From assembly GCA_958445895.1 (NCBI GenBank), contig CAUCTV010000064.1:1-6500 (forward strand): 6,500 bases of DNA, read 5' to 3'. The stretch is from an uncultured Collinsella sp. (GTDB lineage: Bacteria; Actinomycetota; Coriobacteriia; Coriobacteriales; Coriobacteriaceae). A model generated the notes under the pieces. It was not told where the DNA came from. It made no database searches and saw only the letters and a program-made list of their open reading frames with translations. This document shows, in pieces, positions 1-5,360 of this stretch. A program made the translations under genes and the position numbers. Position 1 is the first letter of the stretch, and each line of letters starts with the position of its first letter.

Positions 1-325
1 GATAGCCCGAAAGCACAAAGAAGATCGTGACGCCGAGCAGGCCGCCCTGAGCCCACGTGAGGTTGAGGTGGTAGAGCACCACCGCGACGACGGCAAGCGT
101 GCGCAGACCGTCGAGCGCAGGGATATAGCGGGACTTGGGGCGAGCGGGCGTCTGCTCCGCGGCGGGAGTATTGGCGCGGCCCTCGTTGTTGGCGGAAGCG
201 CGATGGGGGCTCGCGGTGCGTCGCGGCTCGTTGGCACGGCGTTCGCCCTTCACGCGTTCGTGCGGCGCCGGCTCGTTGCCCGTGCGGCGTCGGCCGCGCG
301 AGCCCGATTGCGAGAATTGTTCCAT
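1..325 (-). CDS. Acyltransferase 3 (OafA/YrhL-type) membrane protein, N-terminal part, cut by window edge
   Basis: Only the first 108 codons are present; the gene continues past the left edge. Reading the minus strand from the ATG at 325 gives a polar, Arg-rich stretch of about 66 residues (13 Arg, 2 Lys, 7 Glu, no hydrophobic segment), then SRYIPALDGLRTLAVVAVV, YHL and a second hydrophobic run ending in FFVLSGY. The LDGLR motif (residues 71-75), the His at 86 at the end of the first membrane helix and the FFVLSGY signature are hallmarks of acyltransferase family 3. Members move acetyl or other acyl groups across the membrane onto cell-wall or surface polysaccharides. The long basic head probably lies in the cytoplasm. 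The gene is divergent from the ribokinase and probably functionally unrelated. The acceptor and any extracellular C-terminal domain cannot be seen. Confidence 0.85.
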   Translation of the reverse strand, partial: MEQFSQSGSRGRRRTGNEPAPHERVKGERRANEPRRTASPHRASANNEGRANTPAAEQTPARPKSRYIPALDGLRTLAVVAVVLYHLNLTWAQGGLLGVTIFFVLSGY

Positions 326-511
326 AAAACATCATCCAATGACGAGAATAATCAGCACACATTCATTGTAACTGCCTGCTCCTGTGAATGCTTGCTGCTG
401 GCGCAAGCTCAAGCGCGCGTCCACATCAAAGTGAACTAAAGTTATAGAGGTGCGAGAGCACACGATTGACGGCCGACAGCGGGCGCAGAGCCCACGGACG
501 AGGAGGTTTCC
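326..511. promoter_or_regulatory. Divergent intergenic region between acyltransferase and ribokinase
   Basis: This 186-nt gap must carry promoters for both directions. On the minus strand, TACAAT (complement of 365-370) matches the -10 consensus at five of six bases and would start transcription about 30 nt before the acyltransferase ATG; no convincing -35 accompanies it. The plus-strand promoter is listed separately. No RNA gene or small ORF with a credible ribosome binding site was seen here. Confidence 0.4.
420..448 (+). promoter_or_regulatory. Candidate promoter for ribokinase-nucleoside hydrolase unit
   Basis: TCCACA (420-425, four of six matches to TTGACA) and TATAGA (443-448, four of six matches to TATAAT) are separated by exactly 17 nt, which places a start near 455 and gives a leader of about 55 nt. 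A short inverted repeat AACT-AA-AGTT (434-443) touches the -10 box and could be an operator. Neither box is strong, so this is a plausible candidate only. Confidence 0.4.
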
Positions 512-1507
512 ATGGCGGATCACAGCATCGTTGCGGTGTTCGGCAGCATGAACATGGACCTTTCGGTGGCGTGCGAGCGCATGCCGCGCGCGGGCGAGAC
601 GGTCGGTGGCAGCGGTTTTATCACCAACGCCGGCGGTAAGGGCGCCAACCAGGCCGTCGCCGCCGCGCGCATGGGCGCGCGTACGTGCATGATTGGCGCT
701 GTTGGGCGCGATACCTTTGGCGATGTGCTCGTGGCGGGGCTTCAGGATGCCGGCGTGGGCGTTGAGTTTGTGGCGCTTCGCGATGACGTGGAGACGGGCA
801 CGGCGACCATCATTCGCTGCGAAGGCGACAACCGCATCGTGCTGTCGCCGGGCGCCAACCATGCGCTTGCGGGCGAGGACGTTGCCTGCGCGCTGAGGCA
901 CCTGGTGGCCGATGAGTTCGATGGCGATGCATGTGAGTTCGCTCCGGCGGCTGGCAGCGTCTTTATCGCCCAGGGCGAATGTGATCTGATGGCAACGGCC
1001 GCGGCGCTCTCTTGCGCTCACGAGCTGGGATTCTATACGATCTTTAACCCGGCACCCGCCTGCGGCCTGCCGGCAGGAGCGTGGCCTGCGGTCGACCTGG
1101 TCTGCCCCAACGAGACCGAGTGCCAGGTGCTGACGGGCATTCTGCCCACGGATGATGCGAGTTGCGTCGCCGCGCTCAATGCGCTGCTCGACAAGGGCGC
1201 CGGGGCTGCGGTCATCACGCTAGGCGGTGCCGGCTCAGTTGCACTTGGCGATGACGGTGAGCTGCTGCGCATGCCGGCACTTTCGTGCGCGGTGGTCGAT
1301 ACGACGGCCGCGGGCGATACGTTTATTGGTGCGCTTGCCGCGGCTCGTCTGGAGGGCTTGCCGCTCTTTGAGTGCATGGCGGCGGGTGCACGTGCCTCGG
1401 CGGTGACGGTGTCACGTTTGGGCGCGCAGCAGTCGATTCCCACGCGTGCCGAAGTTGAGCGCATGTTTGATTTAGACGATTTAGTACAAGACGGAGAAGC
1501 GGAGTAG
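512..1507 (+). CDS. rbsK: Ribokinase (PfkB family)
   Basis: This cytosolic kinase converts D-ribose plus ATP to D-ribose 5-phosphate. The 331-residue protein has the ribokinase N-terminal substrate motif (GSMNMDLS at 11-18, then NAGGKGANQA at 39-48), the NPAP (179-182) and PNETE (199-203) motifs, and the PfkB C-terminal signature DTTAAGDTF (263-271), whose Asp269 is the expected catalytic base. The closing SRLGAQQSIPT resembles the monovalent-cation loop region of RbsK. These ribose-specific signatures favour ribokinase over fructokinase or adenosine kinase. Length is slightly above the usual 305-310 residues, through an acidic tail and a small insertion near residues 135-148. The start is fixed by AGGAGG at 501-506, 5 nt before the ATG. 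It is followed after 4 nt by a nucleoside hydrolase, which suggests its ribose comes from nucleosides; no ribose transporter is visible. Confidence 0.93.
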   Translation: MADHSIVAVFGSMNMDLSVACERMPRAGETVGGSGFITNAGGKGANQAVAAARMGARTCMIGAVGRDTFGDVLVAGLQDAGVGVEFVALRDDVETGTATIIRCEGDNRIVLSPGANHALAGEDVACALRHLVADEFDGDACEFAPAAGSVFIAQGECDLMATAAALSCAHELGFYTIFNPAPACGLPAGAWPAVDLVCPNETECQVLTGILPTDDASCVAALNALLDKGAGAAVITLGGAGSVALGDDGELLRMPALSCAVVDTTAAGDTFIGALAAARLEGLPLFECMAAGARASAVTVSRLGAQQSIPTRAEVERMFDLDDLVQDGEAE

Positions 1508-1511
1508 AACA

Positions 1512-2486
1512 ATGGCAATCAAGAAGCTGATCCTTGATCTGGATATGGGTGTGGACGATGCGATGGCGCTGGCCTATGCCATCGCGAGCCCCGAGGTGGA
1601 GCTCGTGGGCATTACCACGTGCTTTGGCAACGTGCGCGTCGAGCAATCGGCGCACAACTGCCTGGCGGTGCTCGACCTGTTGGGTCGTCCCGAGGTGCCG
1701 GTGTACCTGGGTGCCGACCGTCCTCTGCAAGCGACCGAGCCCTATACGCCGCCGGCGTCCACCACGCTCATCCACGGTAAGAACGGCATCGGCGGCGCGA
1801 GCGTGCCCGCGTCGCCCTACGAGCCGGTGGGGGCGACGTCGGCCGATGGCAACGCTGCGGTCGATTATCTGATCGATGCCGCGCGTACCTATGGCCCCGA
1901 TTTGGTCTACGTGGCGACCGGTCCGCTCTCCAACTTGGCACTTGCCCTGGAGCTCGATGCGGCGGCGATGATGTCTATCGGCCGCGTGGTGGTGATGGGC
2001 GGCGCCCTGACCGTGCCCGGCAACGTGAGCGCGGGTGCCGAGGCCAACATGGCAAGCGACCCCGAGGCCGCCGACGCCGTGCTGCGCTCGGGCCGCAAGC
2101 TCACCATGGTGGGCCTGGACGTGACGCATCGCGCGGTGCTCACGCGTCGCGACATTGCCGGCTGGACGGGCTCGGGCACCATGGCGGGCTGCGCGTTTGC
2201 GAGCATGGTCGAGCACTACATTGGCTCGTACGAGATGAACGCACCCTACCTGGGCGGCTGCGCACTGCACGATCCCCTGGCCGTCGCCGTGGCGATCGAC
2301 CCCACACTCGTGGGTGCACTCGGCTGCAATTTGCGTGTCGACTTGCTGGGCGAGTACCGCGGCCGCACCATCTGCGATGAGCGCCGCGTGGCAGATCCCG
2401 ACAAGAGCGCACTCGTGGCGCTGACCGTCGACGCCCCGCGCTTCCTGTCCGAGTTCAAGGCCCGTATGGCCCGCGTCCTGGGCTAA
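1512..2486 (+). CDS. Inosine/uridine-preferring nucleoside hydrolase family protein
   Basis: Enzymes of this family hydrolyse the N-glycosidic bond of ribonucleosides to a free base and ribose, using a calcium ion held by Asp residues. The 324-residue length is typical. Family landmarks occur in order: DLDMGVDDAMAL (9-20, the metal-binding Asp cluster D9, D11, D15, D16), HGKNGIGG (88-95), TGPLSNLALAL (136-146), VMGGALTVPGNVSAGAEANMASDPEAA (161-187), GLDVTH (201-206) and LHDPLAVA (252-259, the late His-Asp pair). One oddity is Met12 where the family motif DTDPGxDD normally has Pro. The start is supported by GGAG (1501-1504) lying in the last codons of rbsK, 7 nt upstream, so the two genes are very likely co-transcribed and coupled. 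Base preference (purine, pyrimidine or broad) cannot be read from the sequence. The chemistry pairs directly with ribokinase. Confidence 0.92.
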   Translation: MAIKKLILDLDMGVDDAMALAYAIASPEVELVGITTCFGNVRVEQSAHNCLAVLDLLGRPEVPVYLGADRPLQATEPYTPPASTTLIHGKNGIGGASVPASPYEPVGATSADGNAAVDYLIDAARTYGPDLVYVATGPLSNLALALELDAAAMMSIGRVVVMGGALTVPGNVSAGAEANMASDPEAADAVLRSGRKLTMVGLDVTHRAVLTRRDIAGWTGSGTMAGCAFASMVEHYIGSYEMNAPYLGGCALHDPLAVAVAIDPTLVGALGCNLRVDLLGEYRGRTICDERRVADPDKSALVALTVDAPRFLSEFKARMARVLG

Positions 2487-2560
2487 ATGTTTTTCACGCC
2501 CCGTCCCGAATTGGCTACCGAGTAAATGTGCCCGTTGGGGGAATAGTCGCACCACTTCGC

Positions 2561-2589
2561 TTGACAACAGGCTAAACTAGCTATTAAAC
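2561..2589 (+). promoter_or_regulatory. Candidate promoter of the LacI-family gene
   Basis: TTGACA at 2561-2566 is a perfect -35 match. The -10 is less clear: TATTAA (2582-2587) lies 15 nt downstream and TTAAAC (2584-2589) 17 nt downstream. Either overlaps the left arm of the operator at 2585-2606, an arrangement suited to autorepression by the regulator. The resulting leader would be about 90 nt. Confidence 0.5.
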
Positions 2590-2607
2590 ATTTACTATTC
2601 TGTTTAG
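2585..2607. promoter_or_regulatory. Putative LacI-family operator A
   Basis: The dyad TAAACA (2585-2590), 10 nt spacer, TGTTTA (2601-2606) is a perfect 6-bp inverted repeat. Its right part, TTTACTATTCTGTTTAG (2591-2607), recurs in reverse orientation at 3872-3888 upstream of the isomerase operon. It sits at or just after the promoter -10 of the regulator, which is typical for an autoregulatory site. Binding by the neighbouring regulator is inferred, not shown. Confidence 0.6.
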
Positions 2608-2680
2608 ATTGAATTTGCGGTCGTTTAGTTGTCGAGTCACGGGGCGGTCAGGCCACGATGCTCGACCGCGACCGTTACTA

Positions 2681-2685
2681 GGGGG
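2681..2685 (+). promoter_or_regulatory. Ribosome binding site deciding the LacI-family start
   Basis: GGGGG, 4 nt before the ATG at 2690, supports this internal start over the upstream in-frame TTG at 2609. The surrounding sequence (ACTAGGGGG) resembles that before the isomerase gene (ACTAGGGGAGG, 3941-3951). Confidence 0.6.
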
Positions 2686-2689
2686 AACA

Positions 2690-3700
2690 ATGGCCAAAGC
2701 AAGTGTTCGCGAGATCAGCCGCATCACCGGTTTTTCGCCTGCGACCGTGTCCAACGCGCTCAACCGCAAGCGCAGCGTGAGCGAGGAGACCGCCAAGGTC
2801 ATCCTGGAGTGCGCACAATCGCTCGGCTACCAGCAGTCGACGCAGCTCGAGAGCATCCAGTTCGTGCTCGCGCGCAAGACGGGCGCCATCCTGGACGAGA
2901 GCACCTTTCACCCCGCGGTCATCGAGGGCGTGGAGCGCCAGGCGCGTCGCCACGGCATGAGCACGAGCTTTGTCTCGCTCGACTTTAGCGACTTGAACGC
3001 CGTGCGCCCGCAGGTCGAGGGCCTTATCGCCGACCCGGCTGCCGCCATCGTGCTGATGGGCACCGAGCTGGGTGAGGAAGATTACGCCTTGTTCGCCAAC
3101 GCTGCCGCCCACCTGATCGTGCTCGACGGCTGGAGCGACCGCCAGTACTTTGATGCTGTAGTCATTGCCAACACCGATTCGGTACTGCGTGCCGTGGATT
3201 ACCTTATCGAGAAAGGTCACAAGCAAATCGGCTATCTGGCGGGCGACCTTCGCATCCGCAACTTTAAGGATCGCGAGCGCGGCTATCGCCAAGCGCTTGA
3301 GGATGCGGGCCTCGAGGCCAATCCGGCATGGCGCGTCACGCTGAACACCACGCTCGAGGGCGCTTATCGCGACATGGGCGCGTGGCTCGACGGCGTTTCG
3401 CGCGACGACCTGCCGACGGCTTTCTTTGCCGAGAACGACGTGCTTGCCGTGGGCGCCATGCGCGCGCTGAGCGAACACGGCGTACGCGTGCCCGAGGATG
3501 TCTCGATCATCGGCTTTGACGACCTGTCTCTGGGCGCCTTCTCCAACCCGCCGCTCACCACGGTGCACGTTCCCAAGCACGAGGTGGGCGAGATCGCGGT
3601 GCGCCGCCTGGTGGGCAACATCCGCAATCCCAAGAGCTATACCTGCAAGACGGCCGTATCGACGTATTTTGTCGAGCGCCAGAGCGTGCGCGAAATCTAG
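2690..3700 (+). CDS. LacI-family transcriptional regulator
   Basis: The 336-residue DNA-binding repressor has a LacI helix-turn-helix at residues 6-25 (VREISRITGFSPATVSNALN), followed by the family RSVSEETAKVILECAQSLGY stretch (28-47). The periplasmic-binding-like sensor domain fills the rest, with the conserved RERGYRQAL (195-203), FFAENDVLAVGAMRAL (245-260), GVRVPEDVSIIGFDD (264-278) and PPLTTV (287-292). Recognition-helix residues are Pro17, Ala18 and Asn22. The hinge (about 49-66) lacks the usual NxxARxL pattern and reads QLESIQFVLARKTGAIL. The ATG at 2690 is chosen because it aligns with the family N-terminus and has GGGGG (2681-2685) 4 nt upstream; an in-frame TTG at 2609 would add 27 unlike residues and start inside the operator region. 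Shared operators point to control of itself and the downstream isomerase-transketolase operon. The effector is probably a sugar or sugar phosphate, identity unknown. Confidence 0.93.
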   Translation: MAKASVREISRITGFSPATVSNALNRKRSVSEETAKVILECAQSLGYQQSTQLESIQFVLARKTGAILDESTFHPAVIEGVERQARRHGMSTSFVSLDFSDLNAVRPQVEGLIADPAAAIVLMGTELGEEDYALFANAAAHLIVLDGWSDRQYFDAVVIANTDSVLRAVDYLIEKGHKQIGYLAGDLRIRNFKDRERGYRQALEDAGLEANPAWRVTLNTTLEGAYRDMGAWLDGVSRDDLPTAFFAENDVLAVGAMRALSEHGVRVPEDVSIIGFDDLSLGAFSNPPLTTVHVPKHEVGEIAVRRLVGNIRNPKSYTCKTAVSTYFVERQSVREI

Positions 3701-3715
3701 GCGAAGGCAGCATCG

Positions 3716-3740
3716 CTCGCGGCGCGTCAAAGCGCGCGAG
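3716..3740 (+). other. GC-rich hairpin just after the regulator stop codon
   Basis: CTCGCG-G-CGC (3716-3725) pairs with GCGCGCGAG (3732-3740) across a 6-nt loop, giving nine pairs with a single bulged G at 3722. No T-run follows, so it is not an intrinsic terminator by itself. It lies 15 nt after the stop codon and 23 nt before the true terminator, and may protect the transcript 3' end or help pause polymerase. Confidence 0.4.
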
Positions 3741-3763
3741 GGCAGTAAGTGCAACACCGTTCA

Positions 3764-3791
3764 AAAAGGGGGTCCTTCGGGACCCTTTTTT
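3764..3791 (+). terminator. Intrinsic terminator after the LacI-family gene
   Basis: GGGTCC (3770-3775) and GGACCC (3780-3785) form a perfect six-pair stem capped by a C(TTCG)G tetraloop. The stem extends by two G-T pairs and then A-T pairs into the run of six T (3786-3791). The A-run on the left side (3763-3767) means the structure could also terminate minus-strand transcription. It separates the regulator transcript from the isomerase operon, so that operon needs its own promoter. Confidence 0.93.
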
Positions 3792-3957
3792 GTTCTCCTT
3801 GTATGTTCAGTTTGTTTACATACCGTTTAGGCTGAATTCTCTACCGTCCACGGGTATTTCGCGCTAAACTCCTAAACAGAATAGTAAAACATTTAGTAAA
3901 CAGAACAAAACGAAACACGCGTCTGTTTACTGAACATGTGACTAGGGGAGGACGTAC
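3792..3957. promoter_or_regulatory. AT-rich control region of the isomerase-transketolase operon
   Basis: The promoter must lie here because of the terminator just upstream, but no -35/-10 pair is convincing; TTTACA (3815-3820) matches -35 at five of six bases yet has no good -10 at the right distance. Operator half-sites are dense: TGTTTA (3813-3818), GTTTAG (3825-3830), CTAAAC (3864-3869), the shared 17-mer (3872-3888), TAAACA (3897-3902) and TGTTTA (3924-3929). The last lies in TGTTTACTGAACA (3924-3936), itself a near-palindrome. The leader ends with GGGGAGG (3945-3951), 6 nt before the ATG. Confidence 0.6.
3872..3905. promoter_or_regulatory. Putative LacI-family operator B (composite)
   Basis: CTAAACAGAATAGTAAA (3872-3888) is the exact reverse complement of 2591-2607. 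It is followed at once by AAACATTTA (3887-3895), which matches operator A on the direct strand (2586-2594), and then by a second TAAACAGAA (3897-3905) that repeats 3873-3881 with a 24-nt period. The composite looks like more than one overlapping binding site for the same regulator. Confidence 0.65.
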
Positions 3958-5358
3958 ATGGATAAGATCAAGCTCGGCTTTGTGCCCACGCGCCGCAGCA
4001 TCTTTAGCGCGCCGGACGCGATCAAGTATCGCGGCCTGACGGCTGATCGCCTGCGCGAGATCGGCGTCGACATTGTGGACATCGACGACATCAACGACGA
4101 GGGCCTGCTGTTTGACGACAGTCATATCGAGCCTATCGTCAAGAAGTTCCGCGCCGAGGGCGTCGACGGCATCATGCTGTGTCACGCCAACTTTGGTACC
4201 GAGTACGTTTGCGCCCGCCTTGCCCGTGAGCTCGGCCTGCCCGTGCTGCTGTGGGGTCCGCGCGACGAGCGCCCCGAGCCCGACGGCACCCGTCTGCGCG
4301 ATAGCCAGTGCGGCCTGTTTGCCACCGGCAAGGTCCTGCGCCGCTTCCAGGTTCCCTTCACCTATATGACCAACTGCCGCCTGACCGATCCCGAGTTCGA
4401 GCGCGGCGTCTGGGACTTTTTGGCCGTGTGCAACGTGGTCAAGACCTTCAAGCACACCCGCATCCTGCAGATGGCCACCCGTCCGTTCGACTTCTGGTCC
4501 ACCATGTGCAACGAGGGCGAGCTGCTCGAGAAGTTCAATATTCAGCTTTCGCCTATCCCCATGACCGAACTTGTTCAGGCCGTGCGCGACGCCCAGGCCG
4601 ACGAGCAGGCCATGGCCGCCATGCTCGACCACATTCGCGACAGCTTTGAGATCTGCATCCCCGAGGACAAGGTCCCCGCGGTCGCAGGGCTTGCTATCGC
4701 CATGAAGCGCCTGGTCGATAAGTACGGCTGCAGCGCCGGCGCCATCCAGTGCTGGAACGCCCTGCAGGACGAGCTGGGCATTATGCCCTGCGCCGCCAAC
4801 GCCATCCTCAATGAGATGGGTATCCCCGTCGTGTGCGAGACCGATATCCATGGCGCCATTACCGCGCTGATGGTCGAGGCCGCCGACCTGGGCCGTCACC
4901 GCGGCATGTTCGCCGACTGGACCGTGCGCCATCCCGATAACGAGAACGGCGAGCTGCTGCAGCACTGCGGCCCCTGGCCCTGCAGCTGCGCGGCCGTCAA
5001 GCCCAAGCTCACCTATCCGCTGGCTTTCGATCACCCCGGCGCGCTGACGGCCGAGGCCAAGCACGGCGACCTCACCCTTGCCCGCTTTGATGGCGACAAC
5101 GGCGAGTATTCGCTGCTGCTCGGCAACGCCCGCGGTATCGACGGGCCGGCCGGCATGGGCACCTACCTGTGGGTTGAGGTCGAAAACCTCAAGCGCCTCG
5201 AGGCCAAGATCGTCGAGGGCCCCTACATTCACCACTGCGTCGCCATTCACGCCAACGTGGTGCCGGTGCTCTACGAGGCGTGCAAGTACATCGGCATCCA
5301 GCCCGACCTATACGACCCGATTGAAGAAGACGTCAAAGCCTACCTGCGAGGAGAGTAG
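3958..5358 (+). CDS. L-fucose/L-arabinose isomerase-family protein, substrate unknown
   Basis: The 466-residue cytosolic protein belongs to the fucose/arabinose isomerase superfamily, metal-dependent enzymes that interconvert aldoses and ketoses. It is the compact form, shorter than classical FucI (about 590). The N-terminal Rossmann-like half includes GVDGIMLCHANFGTE (68-82) and LPVLLWGPRDE (94-104). The middle and C-terminal parts carry likely metal-site motifs: QDELGIMPC (270-278, Glu272), CETDIHGAI (293-301, Glu294/Asp296) and YIHHC (423-427). Assignment of Glu272, Asp296 and one of His425/426 as metal ligands is by analogy with FucI and is tentative. It heads an operon with split transketolase, 2 nt before the next start, and sits under LacI-type operators. 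No fuculose or ribulose kinase or aldolase follows within view, so classical fucose or arabinose breakdown is not supported. The start is set by GGGGAGG 6 nt upstream. Confidence 0.8.
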   Translation: MDKIKLGFVPTRRSIFSAPDAIKYRGLTADRLREIGVDIVDIDDINDEGLLFDDSHIEPIVKKFRAEGVDGIMLCHANFGTEYVCARLARELGLPVLLWGPRDERPEPDGTRLRDSQCGLFATGKVLRRFQVPFTYMTNCRLTDPEFERGVWDFLAVCNVVKTFKHTRILQMATRPFDFWSTMCNEGELLEKFNIQLSPIPMTELVQAVRDAQADEQAMAAMLDHIRDSFEICIPEDKVPAVAGLAIAMKRLVDKYGCSAGAIQCWNALQDELGIMPCAANAILNEMGIPVVCETDIHGAITALMVEAADLGRHRGMFADWTVRHPDNENGELLQHCGPWPCSCAAVKPKLTYPLAFDHPGALTAEAKHGDLTLARFDGDNGEYSLLLGNARGIDGPAGMGTYLWVEVENLKRLEAKIVEGPYIHHCVAIHANVVPVLYEACKYIGIQPDLYDPIEEDVKAYLRGE

Positions 5359-5360
5359 AA

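Larger units (their letters stand above)
2487..2689. promoter_or_regulatory. Control region upstream of the LacI-family gene
   Basis: The 203-nt gap shows no convincing terminator after the nucleoside hydrolase, so some read-through into the regulator is possible. It contains a perfect -35 box, the operator described below, and extra operator-like words: TAAATGTTTT (2484-2493, overlapping the hydrolase stop codon), AGTAAATGT (2521-2529, the exact inverse of 2589-2597) and GTTTAG (2623-2628). Confidence 0.5.

Noticed and set aside
1323..2567. Open frame of 414 codons on the minus strand
   Set aside because: His/Arg/Ala-rich translation antisense to ribokinase and nucleoside hydrolase; no motif and it spans two real genes.
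2609..2689. Upstream TTG start extending the LacI-family protein by 27 residues
   Set aside because: The extra residues do not resemble a LacI N-terminus, the start would sit at the operator, and the ATG at 2690 has its own ribosome binding site and normal family length.
2678..3757. Open frame of 359 codons on the minus strand
   Set aside because: It is a shadow of the LacI-family gene; its start would have to lie inside the regulator's own 3' region and no family pattern is seen.
3841..5250. Long open frame of 469 codons on the minus strand
   Set aside because: It lies opposite the well-supported isomerase gene, shows no recognisable family motif, and low-complexity Gly/Ala/His/Val content is typical of antisense frames in GC-rich genes.
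3958..5358. Assignment as L-fucose isomerase (fucI) or L-arabinose isomerase (araA) proper
   Set aside because: The family is clear but the protein is shorter than FucI, metal ligands are only tentatively placed, and no fuculokinase, ribulokinase or aldolase accompanies it, so a specific name would overstate the evidence.
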